Shown here in pieces: positions 55,700 through 64,000 of a stretch of 64,000 nucleotides of DNA (position 1 is its first letter; each line of letters begins with the position of its first letter). The DNA comes from Prionace glauca (taxonomy: Eukaryota; Chordata; Chondrichthyes; Carcharhiniformes; Carcharhinidae): positions 46,334,138-46,398,137 of the forward strand of contig CM075760.1 in the NCBI GenBank assembly GCA_037974335.1, in the 5' to 3' direction. The notes beneath the pieces are model-generated. The model was not told where the DNA came from. It did not search any database and worked only from the letters and a program-made list of their open reading frames with translations. The position numbers were made by a program, and so were the translations under genes.

Positions 55700-56545
55700 C
55701 ACTCCCAGTCTCTGTCTCTCAGGGAAAGACCTGAACCCGCTGCAAGATGGCCGCGGCCGGTTGCCTGGGTAACTCGCACCTCGCAACGTGGAGAAGCCCC
55801 GCCCACTCACTATTCCCTTATCAAGATGGCCACCCTTGCACCACATCTGAACCAGACCCATTTCCTCTCCCAAGATGGCGACGAACGGTTGCTTCGTTAA
55901 CCCAGGCTCATTACCGGGGAGGAAGCCCCCCCTCTCTGATCATCCTTATTCACACTCGTAGAATGGCAGCTAGCGAGGCCGTTCCCATGGGAAAGTCAGG
56001 GCCCGCGGCCGAAGCCAGAAGTTGGTGCCCTTTCCAGTGCAGCCGTGGTTTCTATTCCTACCCTGTGTTCACAATCTCCTCCCTAACACCATGACTGACA
56101 CTGAGCATGCTCAGAGCGCTCGCTCCATTGCGAGGCTCACAACCGCCTTACCAATGCCGCGCATGCTCCACTCCCGACCTGGCCGCCCCTCATTCACTCT
56201 GATTGGTTAGAGGACCAGCCTGTCCCACGTGGTCCTTCAGCCCCGTCCCTCCTTCACTCTGATTAGTTGGAGGACTGGCCTCCCACGCGGTCCTCCAGCC
56301 CTGCCCCTCCTTCACTCTGAATGGTTGGAGGACCAGCCGCTCCCACGCGGTCTTCCAGCCCTGCCCCTCATTCACTCTGATTGGTTAGAAGGCCAGCCGG
56401 TCCCACACTTATTTCCAGTTGTCCCCTCTTCCTATTGGTCCGCGCCTGCCGTCAGTCAGCGTCCGAGCATTGTGATGTGGAACATGCGCAGTCTCATTGC
56501 TGGCCTTGGCTCTTGTTTGTCCCGGAGTTTGTGAACTGCTTCTAC
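55700..56545. promoter_or_regulatory. CpG-rich divergent promoter region of ZNF loci 8 and 9
   Basis: Three YY1-type words (CAAGATGGCCGC near 55743, CAAGATGGCCAC near 55823, CAAGATGGCGAC near 55871) sit in an imperfect duplication of about 130 bp (GGTTGCCTGGGTAAC against GGTTGCTTCGTTAACCC). Further words are GAGCATGCTCAG (56103), CCGCGCATGCTCC (56159) and CATGCGCAG (56484). It lies between the divergent genes. The intron end TGCTTCTACAG (AG at 56546-56547) closes the block. Confidence 0.65.
56187..56420. repeat. Four-unit tandem repeat carrying CCAAT boxes
   Basis: Units start at about 56187, 56247, 56305 and 56365 (periods 60, 58, 60). Each has CCCTC(A/C)TTCACTCTGA followed by an inverted CCAAT-like word: TTGGTTAG, TTAGTTGG, ATGGTTGG, TTGGTTAG. 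Only units 1 and 4 keep a perfect ATTGG core. Confidence 0.8.
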
Positions 56546-56547
56546 AG

Positions 56548-56891
56548 GAGGTCAGAAGAGAAGGATTTGCAGATGCGAAACGTCAGATCGAACTCGGGTT
56601 GAGTAACTCCATTTATCAGGATCTGAATATCATCGGTCTTTGAATGTGGAAGGATAAATGATCAACTGTTCCAAAAGAACACATTTCAAACATCAGTGAC
56701 TGGAAAAGCATCGAGACATACACACACCCATCCGAGTGAGTGTTCCAGTGAACTGACTGGAAAGAGCTTTAACCAGTTATTCGGCTTGAGAAAACATTGC
56801 AAAATATAAGGAAAAATCATACATTTGTTCAATGTTTGGACAAGACTTGAACTAATTATCCAACCTGGAGAGACACAGGGACACTGGCACC
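56548..56891 (+). other. Leader exon of ZNF locus 9
   Basis: GGATCTGAATATCATCGGTC, ACATCAGTGACTGGAAAAGC and CCAACCTGGAGAGACACAGG precede the ATG, as in locus 2. Confidence 0.6.
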
Positions 56892-57809
56892 ATGGAGAAA
56901 CGGTGGAAATGTGAAGATTGTGGTAAAGGATTCAGTTATCCATCCCTACTGGAAAGCCATCAACGCAGTCACACTGGGGAGAGGCCATTCACCTGTTCTA
57001 TATGTGGGAAAGGATTTACTCAGTCATCCAACCTATCATTACACCAGCGAGTTCACACAGGGAAGAGGGCATTCACCTGCTCTGCGTGTGGGAAGGCTTT
57101 CAGTCAGTTATCTGGGCTTTCATCACATCAGCGAATTCACACTGAGGAGAAGCCATTCAGCTGCACTACCTGTGGAAAAAGGTTCAGGCATTCTTCAGCA
57201 CTCACAGCACACCAACGCACTCACACTGGGGAGGGACTGTTCACCTGTCCTGAGTGTGGAAAGAGATTCACTCAGTCATCCAACTTCACATTACATCAGC
57301 GAGTTCACACTGGGGAGAGGCCTTTCACCTGCTCCATGTGTGGGGAAGGATTCACTGGGTCATCCCACCTGCTGTCACACCAGCGGATTCACACTCAAAA
57401 GCCATTCAGCTGCACTTCCTGTGGAAAGAGTTTTCGACAGGCAACCTGTCTCATTGCACACCAACGGATTCACACTGGGGAGAGGCCATTTACTTGTTCC
57501 ACGTGTGGGAAGGGATTCACACTTTTACCCACCCTGCTGAGACACCAACGAATTCACACAGAGGAGAAGCCATTCAGCTGTACTGACTGTGGAAAGACTT
57601 TCAGGCAGTCATCCAATCTTGTTTTACACCAGCGAGTTCACACTGGAGAGAGGCCATTCATCTGCTCCATGTGTGGGAAAGGATTCAATCGGTCATCCAA
57701 CCTCACTGCTCACCAGCGAGTTCACACTGGGCAGAGGCCATTCACTTGCTCCTTGCGTGGGGTTCGCAAAGCTTTTCAACCTGCTGGCTCACCAATGCAC
57801 TCACACTAA
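56892..57809 (+). CDS. C2H2 zinc-finger protein, 10 fingers plus altered tail (locus 9)
   Basis: 305 residues from the ATG in CACCATGG ([14 protein letters not shown]). Ten good fingers: KCEDC, FTCSIC, FTCSAC, FSCTTC, FTCPEC, FTCSMC, FSCTSC, FTCSTC, FSCTDC and FICSMC. Linkers are TGERPF and TEEKPF; one is shortened (HTQKPF). Finger 11 starts FTCSL but its second Cys is Arg (CGT). A base change in register near 57770 then puts [14 protein letters not shown] and a twelfth finger (CSVCGKRFSQSQ, ending HQQVQ at 57888) in another frame. The stop used is at 57807. Ten fingers may suffice for DNA binding. Confidence 0.88.
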   Translation: MEKRWKCEDCGKGFSYPSLLESHQRSHTGERPFTCSICGKGFTQSSNLSLHQRVHTGKRAFTCSACGKAFSQLSGLSSHQRIHTEEKPFSCTTCGKRFRHSSALTAHQRTHTGEGLFTCPECGKRFTQSSNFTLHQRVHTGERPFTCSMCGEGFTGSSHLLSHQRIHTQKPFSCTSCGKSFRQATCLIAHQRIHTGERPFTCSTCGKGFTLLPTLLRHQRIHTEEKPFSCTDCGKTFRQSSNLVLHQRVHTGERPFICSMCGKGFNRSSNLTAHQRVHTGQRPFTCSLRGVRKAFQPAGSPMHSH

Positions 57810-58894
57810 GAGGCCATTTAACTGCTCTGTGTGTGGGAAGAGATTCAGTCAGTCACAATGGTTCCTGAGACATCAGCAGGTTCAATAGTGACTGCAAGGG
57901 TTAGATTCTCCTGTTACTGCTGCTGTTTATCTTGTTTAATATTGATACGTGGTTTTGTTCCTGCTGATATGACTTACTGGAGTTTAATATTCTGGCGATC
58001 TCACTAATTTTCAGGGCTTCAGTGTCCATTTTTGACAACACTACAGCACTATCATCTGCACCATATCCTTTCCTTTTCCCCTCTGTACTCTATGAACGGC
58101 ATAGTTTGTTGCTACAGTGCACCAGAAACAATGTTTTTCACAGTATCCCACTACATGCAACAATAAATTAAATCAAATATTGATGACGTATTCTCTCAGT
58201 AACAATACCTTTTGTATTTTGTTGAATTTTGTTGCGTTTACTTCATTACATGGATAAGATAGTACAGATGCCACATACAGTGTATATATTAAATCTTTTA
58301 ACTTAGTATCTATATATAAAATATATCGTGTCAATTTATTTTGAATAAATCACCCTTACTCCATTTCCAAAAGGTGATTTCAAACTATTTGACACTTTGG
58401 GATTGAGGCCATACGTGTAACCCCTGGATGGTGAGTAGGGAGGAGGTGAACGTGCAGCTGTTACATTTGCAGGAGAAGCTGTCTTGGGAAGTTTATAAGT
58501 TCTTTATTTTTAAAATAAACATAATGTGGAAAGTCTCTGACTCATGTGTGGTCTCAGTGTGTCGCTACCTCAATGACGTTCTGTTTTCACTGACTAGATA
58601 GTTTGAAGCTGCTGCTGACTGTATTCTCTCTTTGGAAAGCTGGATTGAAAGTGTAACGTTTGATAGGATTTATATCAAATATAATATAGTTATATTAGCC
58701 CACCATCCAATAAAAACATGTTCTAATATTCTGTGTCAGTAACGTTCTAGATAAAAATAGTCATTAAGGTCGATTAAACACATTCCACTTCGTTAAATGA
58801 AGTTAATGAGATGCTGGTGGTCTTTGGTTTCGGATTTTACTCATTTTATTGGAAACTGCTCATTTCATAAAGTATTTTTATATTTGGTAAATAA
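57810..58894. other. 3' flank of locus 9 and AT-rich spacer
   Basis: 57810-57888 holds the out-of-frame last finger. The 3' UTR word CTGTTACTGCTGCTGTTTAT follows. 58075-58185 is an AATCAA-tailed repeat copy with an AATAAA at 58162. The rest is AT-rich with no gene. Confidence 0.5.
58075..58185 (+). repeat. Interspersed repeat with (AATCAA)-type tail
   Basis: GAAACAATGTTTTTCACAGT...AACAATAAATTAAATCAAAT; compare 29090-29425. Confidence 0.55.
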
Positions 58895-59190
58895 CAAAAC
58901 AAAGAACAACACAGCACGGGAAACAGGCCCTTCGGCCCAATGAGCCCGCGCCGCCATCTTAACAATGTGCGTTTCCTCCTCCACCCTTGACCCATGTCTC
59001 AGCTTATGTTACCCCCACTGGAGACCAGATTAAGCGGAGAATAATTTAGGGACAATTTGTTACACCAATCAGCTTGAGAGCACATCTTTGGGGTGTGGGA
59101 GGAAACCGGAGCACCCGGAGGAAACCCACGCAACCATGGGGAGAATGCGCAAACTCCCACAGACATTGGCCCAAATCCATGTATCTGCAC
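58895..59190 (-). mobile_element. tRNA-derived SINE, variant 3' end
   Basis: The low end reads AACAAAGAACAACACAGCAC and CAGGCCCTTCGGCCCAATGA. The body is ACATCTTTGGGGTGTGGGAG and GGAGCACCCGGAGGAAACCC. The tRNA head is missing. Confidence 0.65.
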
Positions 59191-59344
59191 AGCAAACAGT
59201 GATAGTCACTGAGCTGTTGTGGTGCCCATCTGCTGGTCCAGTTTTAAGCGTACACAAACGATGTGAAGTACTAGGCGACTCTCGAAACATCCAAGAGCAG
59301 CCTACGCATGACCCACCATGTGTATGCCCCTTGTTAGACAACAA

Positions 59345-59870
59345 CATGGTGCAGACGGTGGAGCAGGAAAAAGCTCACATGATTCTAATCTTCATTGAAC
59401 ATAAGAACATAAGAAATAGGAGCAGGAGTAGGCCATCTGGCCCTTTGAGCCTGCCCTGCCATTCAATAAGATCATGGCTGATCTGTCGTGGCTCAGTTCC
59501 ACATTCCTGCCCTCTCCCCATAACCATTAATCCCTTCTCTTATCAAAAACCCATCAACCCGCCTCTTCAAAATATTTAGCGAGGCAGCCTCCACCACTTC
59601 AACGGGCAGAGAATTCCAGAGATTCACCACCCTTTGAGTGAAGAAGTTCCTCCTCAATTCCGTTCTAAACCGCCTCCCCTTTATCTTGAGGCTGTGCCCC
59701 CTAGTCCTATTATCCTTTCTGAGTTGGAAGAGTCTCTCCACCTCTATCCTATCCATCCCATTCATCATCTTATACGTCTCTCAAAACCCATTGATAAACC
59801 TCACTACACAATCAGCTCTGACCAGGGCTTTCATATGTTGTCACTGAGCATTAAGCAGAAAGAGTGGAAT
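59345..59870. repeat. Duplicated segment, copy with a CR1 insertion
   Basis: GCAGACGGTGGAGCAGGAAA...TCATTG, then a CR1, then CCATTGATAAACCTCACTAC...GTTGTCACTGAGCATTAAGC. The uninterrupted counterpart is at 60549-60725. Confidence 0.75.
59398..59782 (-). mobile_element. CR1-A LINE 3' fragment
   Basis: AACATAAGAACATAAGAAAT...ATCATCTTATACGTCTC in reverse. The minus-strand frame (RGHSLKIKGRRFRTELRRNF) is open. Confidence 0.9.
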
Positions 59871-59879
59871 GGCATGCAG

Positions 59880-60145
59880 GCCATACAGCCTAACTTGGCT
59901 TCAAATCCTGCTTGGGTGACTGTCTGTCATGCTCTCCCCATGTCTGTGTGGGTTTCCTTTGGGTGCTCTGGTTTCCTCTGACAGTCCAAAGATGTGTAGG
60001 TTAGATGGATTAGCCATGGTAGTGTGTGGGGTTGGAGGAATAGAGCAGAGGAAAGGGCCTGGGTGAGATACTCTGTCAGAGAGTCAATGCAGATTTGATA
60101 GGTCGAATAGCCTCTTCTGAACTGTAGGGATTCCATGATTCTATG
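59880..60145 (+). mobile_element. tRNA-derived SINE
   Basis: B-box region CTTCAAATCCTGC, CCTCTGACAGTCCAAAGATG, and the tail GGGATTCCATGATTCTATGA with two CR1-like octamers. Confidence 0.75.
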
Positions 60146-60548
60146 AACAGTAGTTAAAATTTGAATGTATCGCAACTTCCAATGTGTCATATGTGATTTG
60201 TGAGTGAGTTCACAGTACCTAGCTGTTAAATTCTTGAGCTGTCACTCAGGGTCTTTCCCCACACTGGCTGAAATACATGAAAAAGTGTCACTCAGCAGAG
60301 CGAGGAGATTTTATGTGTCACCAAGAGCTCCTTACAAGGCTCACATTATTATGGAATGCTTTAGTTCAGCCCCAGGGAGACAGCTCCTCCAAATATCACC
60401 CAGCCAGACAGCACATCAACAACCCTCCTTCCTCATGAAGTTTGACAGCACAAAAAGAGGTCTTTTAGCCCATCGTGTCTGCACTGGCCATCGAACACCA
60501 ATCGATTCCAATCCCATCATCCAGCACTTCACTTGGTGCAGGCAGTTA
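60146..60548. other. Spacer with no gene seen
   Basis: Non-coding; possibly old antisense LINE 3' DNA near 60450-60500 (TTTTAGCCCATCGTGTCTGC). Confidence 0.4.
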
Positions 60549-60730
60549 TTGGTTCAGACGGTGGAGCAGGAAAAAACTCACGATTCTGCTCTTCATTGCG
60601 TGGGAATTTACATCTGAAACTCATTGATAACTTCACTACACAATCAGCTCTAACCAGGGATCAGAGCCCTGAGCAGGGCTTTTATATGTTGTCACTGAGC
60701 ATCAAGCAGCAAAAAGAATGGAACAACAGT
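60549..60730. repeat. Duplicated segment, uninterrupted copy
   Basis: GGTTCAGACGGTGGAGCAGG...TTCATTGCGTGGGAATTTAC...CTCATTGATAACTTCACTAC; partner of 59345-59870. Confidence 0.7.
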
Positions 60731-60907
60731 TACGCCACACAGCTCCAGGGATCCAGGTTCAAATCCAGCTTATGCTATAGCTTTTCAGGTGTTCATGAAA
60801 ATGCGTCTTAAATGCCTGCTTGCACCATCCTGAAGTCTAAGAGGAGGTGAGAGAAACTGGAGTAAGATGTGAGTTTAGAGCTAGGACAAGGGGGAACCTT
60901 AAAAGAG

Positions 60908-61100
60908 ATTTGCTGCCTCAAAGCACCAGTGACCCAGGTTCAATTCCTGGCTTGGGTCAGAGTTTGTGCAGGGTTTGCATGTTCTCCCCAGATCTGCATG
61001 TGTTTCCTCCGGGTGCTCCTGTTCCCTCCCACAGGCCAATGATGTACAGGTCAGCTTGATTGGCTATGCTAAATTGCCCCTTGGCATCCCAAGATGTGTA
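60908..61100 (+). mobile_element. tRNA-derived SINE, partial
   Basis: GCTGCCTCAAAGCACCAGTG, B box GGTTCAATTCC, ATTGGCTATGCTAAATTGCC. The 3' third is missing. Confidence 0.8.
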
Positions 61101-61104
61101 GCTT

Positions 61105-61760
61105 AGGTGCAGTAGGCATTCAGTATGCTTGGTTTCATCGGTCAGAACATTGAATACAGGAGTTGGAATTTCTTGTTGAAGTTATACAAGACATTGGTAA
61201 GGCCACATTTGGAATATTGTGTGCCATTCTGGTCACCTTATTATAGACAGTGTATTATTAAACTAGAAAGAATGCAGAAAAGATTTATTAGGATGCTACC
61301 GGGACTTGATGGATTGAGTTATAAGGAGAGGCTGGATAGACTGGGGATTTTTCTCTGGAGCGTAGGAGGCTGAGGGATGATCTTATAGAGGTCTATAAAA
61401 TAATGAGGGGCACAGAGCAGCTAGATAGTCAATACCTTTTCCCAAAGGTAGGGGAGTTTAAAACTATAGTGCATAGGTTTAAGGTGAGAGGGGAGAGATA
61501 CAGAAGTATCCAGGGGGCAATTTTTTCACACAGAGAGTGGTGAGCATCTGGAACAGGTTGTCAGAGGTAGTAGTAGAGGCGGGTACAATGTTGTCTTTGA
61601 AAAAGCATTTAGATAGTTACATGGGTAAGATGGGTATAGAAGGATATGGGCCAATTGCAGGCAATTGGGATTAGTTTAGGGGTTTAAAAAAAAGGGCACC
61701 ATGGACAAGTTGGGCCGAAGTGCCTGTTTCCATGTTGTAAACCTCTATGACTCGACGTGA
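61105..61760 (+). mobile_element. CR1-type LINE 3' part (family F)
   Basis: The frame 61125-61373 gives LVRPHLEYCVPFWSPYYRQ and RFIRMLPGLDGLSYKERLDR. The 3' end is CCATGTTGTAAACCTCTATG. Confidence 0.85.
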
Positions 61761-61761
61761 T

Positions 61762-62755
61762 GAAATAGCTCATTTTGTTTTCTTTATTAACCACATATAT
61801 GAATCAAACTATGAAGGGAGTAACCAGTCATGAAACAGATTATTGTACAATTGATGAACCTTGATTAAGTTATAAATAATGAATCAATAATCATATTGGA
61901 AAGACTGGATTTTCATCCAAAACTTGTCAAGTTGAATTATTACATGTCTCTCTGTTTGTGTGAGAAACAGTAATTTCAGACAAACTGTTCTAATAATGAA
62001 GGATCTCTGATAAAGGTCCCGAGGAATGGTACATTATAATCTTTAGTTTGATCCAGTGGATAGCAAAATATTTCAAAATCAAGAGATTTTAGCTCTCTTG
62101 TATTCTTCTCTGATATACTGAGGCTGGGTGGTCAATGTGCCGAAGAATAAATTGGATGAACCCAAGCAGCAGCTTGAGCTAATTAACCGAGGAGAAGCTT
62201 GACTCTGACACAGGGTGCTGGCCACTCAGGGGTTAAAAGCCAGGGCTCTGTAATGATTTGTTGCTGGCTGATTACTGAAGACACTCACTCAAGGCAAGAT
62301 TCACATGTCCATGTCAGCAAGTGGGACTGTATCTGAGACAAAGTTTTGAGAGCGGAATGCTGTGACTGATTAACACCCAGATAAAGTTGCAAAAGTCATT
62401 GTCTGATTTGATTTATTATTGTCAATGTATTAACATACAGGGAAAAGTATTGTTTCTTGTGTGCCGTACAGAGAAAGGGTACCTTACGTAGAGGAGAGGA
62501 TGCAGAATACACTGTTACAGTCATAAGAGTTAGAATAAAGTTTTAGAAGTGTAGAACGAGTAGAAGATAGAATGAGAGGGTTTGCTGGGCACAGCTTGCA
62601 AGAAGTCGCCACACTTCAGCATCATCTTGGAAATTTCCCTGGATTGATATGCAAACCCCTTTCCTTTAATAATAATTTTAATGTTAATTTAATGTTGTAA
62701 AACTTATAATCCAAAGAATCCTGTCCTGCCTTAATTAAGTCTTGTTTGAACATAC
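61762..62755. repeat. Possible solo LTR fossil, copy 2
   Basis: AT-rich element whose end resembles that of 53340-54284. It is interrupted by another repeat at 62400-62640. No coding part; broken. Tentative. Confidence 0.3.
62400..62640 (-). repeat. Reverse copy of the AATCAA-tailed repeat
   Basis: TTTGATTTATTATTGTCAAT...GGAAAAGTATTGTTTCTTGT; compare 29090-29425. Confidence 0.6.
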
Positions 62756-62930
62756 ATTTTCTTTCATGGAGTGTGGGTGTCACCGACTAGGCCAGTATTT
62801 TTATTGTCTATTCCTAATTATCCTTGAGGTGGTGGTGAGCTGCCCTTCCTGAACCGCTGCAGTCCCTGTGATTTGAGGTACGCTCGCAGTGCTGATAGGG
62901 AAGGAATTTACTTAATCATTCTTAGATTGG
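62756..62930 (-). mobile_element. X-type SINE fragment, reverse
   Basis: GAGTGTGGGTGTCACCGACT, CTTGAGGTGGTGGTGAGCTG, GAACCGCTGCAGTCCCTGTG and CGCAGTGCTGATAGGGAAGG; the reverse of the family seen at 751-848. Confidence 0.65.
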
Positions 62931-63121
62931 GGTGACTGAGATTAGTTTTTTACTGATAAGAAAATCAGAGTACAATCAGATAACACAGTGGGAAAGACAT
63001 AAAAAGCTACTCTGGTGTGTTTTAATCAAGCTGATTTTGCATTTATCCAAAATATAACACTGCAGCCTAGTTCAAGGAGTTATTAACACCAGCAGAAACA
63101 AACTCCAACTGTCAGAACTGA
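62931..63121. other. Spacer
   Basis: No gene or repeat recognised. Confidence 0.4.
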
Positions 63122-63395
63122 AATATAGAACATTCACTGAACAGCAGGAGGCCATTCAGCCCATCATGTCTGTGCTGGCTGGAAAAGTATTGTCCAGTTT
63201 TGACCTACTTTGCAGCTCTTGATCTGTCCCTCTGTGTGCTGCAGAATCTGAACTGTGTATCTAAGTTCCTGTTTAATGTGATGAGGGTTTGTGCCTCTCC
63301 TATCCTTTCAGGCAGTGAGTTCCAGATCCCCATGACTCTCGGTGAAATGATTCCTTCACTAACCCTCCTAATCCTTCAATCTTTCATTCATTAGA
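63122..63395 (-). mobile_element. Old CR1-like LINE 3' remnant
   Basis: AGGAGGCCATTCAGCCCATC and GGCAGTGAGTTCCAGATCCC are the reverse of LINE 3' DNA. Confidence 0.55.
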
Positions 63396-63544
63396 TTTGA
63401 AAATTGAACACATTGTAATGATATTAAAAACTTGCCAACTGGCTTCAGCTTTCTGCCACAAGATTTATTTGACATATACTTTTATAATTGATTAATCTGG
63501 TGACCAGAACTGTGCTCAGTTCTCTACCTTGCTCTGATTAGCAT

Positions 63545-63640
63545 TTTATAAATATAAACAGAATACGTTGGGTCTGGCAGCATCTGTGTGGAGAAACAGA
63601 GTTAATCTTTTGGATCTAAATGTCCAGCCTCCTTCATGGA
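63545..63640 (-). repeat. Short interspersed repeat, reverse copy
   Basis: CTGGCAGCATCTGTGTGGAG; partner of 27250-27365. Confidence 0.5.
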
Positions 63641-63689
63641 TGTCTGGATGTTGACTCCAAATTCTCTCTGATCCTCTGTAATTCTCAGC

Positions 63690-63955
63690 ATCATCCCCTT
63701 TATTGTTCATTCCCTTGTCTTGTCTAATGTCCCAAATTCATTCTCCCTCACTGCTCCAGATCGAATTCCATGTGCCATTTTTCTGCCCATCTGACCAGCC
63801 CACTGATATCTTCCTGCAGTCCACGGCTTTCTTCTGGATTGTTAAACACAAATACAATTGTTGTATCATCTGCAAACTGAATCATGAACCTTACATTTAA
63901 GTCTAAGTTATTGATATATACCACAAAACTGTGGAACCTCATTGGTAACCAGACA
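63690..63955 (-). mobile_element. CR1-like LINE RT fragment
   Basis: The minus strand reads VYINNLDLNVRFMIQFADDT and LVRWAEKWHMEFDLEQ; RT motif C (FADD) with the following helix. Confidence 0.7.
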
Positions 63956-63960
63956 CTATT

Positions 63961-64000
63961 CAGTCCTGGATGTGATTAACAGCAGCAATAACAGCAGAAT
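63961..64000 (-). other. 3' UTR of another minus-strand ZNF gene at the edge
   Basis: The reverse complement ATTCTGCTGTTATTGCTGCT...AATCACATCCAG matches the 3' UTR of locus 7 (about 50416-50455). A tenth ZNF locus probably continues beyond the window. Confidence 0.6.

Noticed and set aside
55873-56094. Plus-strand frames across the CpG block at locus 8/9
   Set aside because: High GC promoter DNA gives long chance frames; no protein similarity recognised.

Overview
The window reads as vertebrate nuclear DNA, most likely from a cartilaginous fish (shark or ray). This is inferred from the repeat types: CR1-clade LINEs with octamer-like 3' tails, tRNA-derived SINEs, and Penelope-like elements (PLEs) with a GIY-YIG domain. 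I could not search databases, so the species is open. There is no bacterial gene structure. Nearly all host coding sequence belongs to one family: single-exon C2H2 zinc-finger (ZNF) reading frames that start MEKPWKC.DCGK in a near-invariant CACCATGG context. No KRAB, SCAN or BTB domain is visible; each protein is almost entirely fingers.

Layout. Ten ZNF loci are visible in whole or part: (1) 3' end of a gene at 2-472 (+); (2) intact gene 1151-2149 (+); (3) gene 13082-14170 (-) with a frameshifted tail; (4) gene 22298-25856 (+) split by a CR1 LINE; (5) pseudogene 31970-32644 (-); (6) intact 7-finger gene 39834-40424 (+); (7) pseudogene 49451-50404 (+) with three in-frame TGA codons; (8) pseudogene 54285-55276 (-); (9) gene 56892-57809 (+) with its last two fingers out of frame; (10) what looks like the 3' UTR of a (-) gene at the right edge, 63961-64000. 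Loci 4, 6 and 7 are a dispersed duplication family that share promoter/exon 1, intron and coding exon; 4 and 6 also share more than 1 kb of 3' flank. Promoter-like CpG-rich blocks with NRF1-type (GCGCATGCGC), YY1-type (AAGATGGC) and CCAAT motifs lie near 18.0-18.4, 20.3-20.9, 38.3-38.8, 42.1-42.6 and 55.7-56.5 kb.

Between and inside the ZNF genes the DNA is dominated by retroelements. The most striking is an apparently full-length CR1 LINE at 44584-49122 (-), with an uninterrupted ORF1 (zinc-knuckle-like N-terminus plus SGNH/esterase-like domain), an uninterrupted ORF2 (AP endonuclease plus reverse transcriptase) and a tandemly duplicated 5' UTR. It sits about 20 nt upstream of the 3' splice site of ZNF locus 7. 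A second notable element is a Penelope-like retroelement at 2775-5176 with an open 697-codon RT/GIY-YIG frame and a perfect 12-bp target-site duplication. A 136-bp non-autonomous relative with an 11-bp duplication follows it. Several elements are nested, and some preserve target-site duplications or empty-site comparisons.

Working together: the proteins of loci 2, 3, 6 and 9 would be nuclear, sequence-specific DNA-binding proteins. The retroelements supply RT/EN machinery in cis and probably in trans to the SINEs, whose 3' tails resemble CR1 tails. The cluster shows birth (duplication, finger-array rearrangement) and death (LINE insertion, stops, frameshifts) of ZNF genes. A host-versus-transposon relationship is a plausible inference but is not shown by the sequence.
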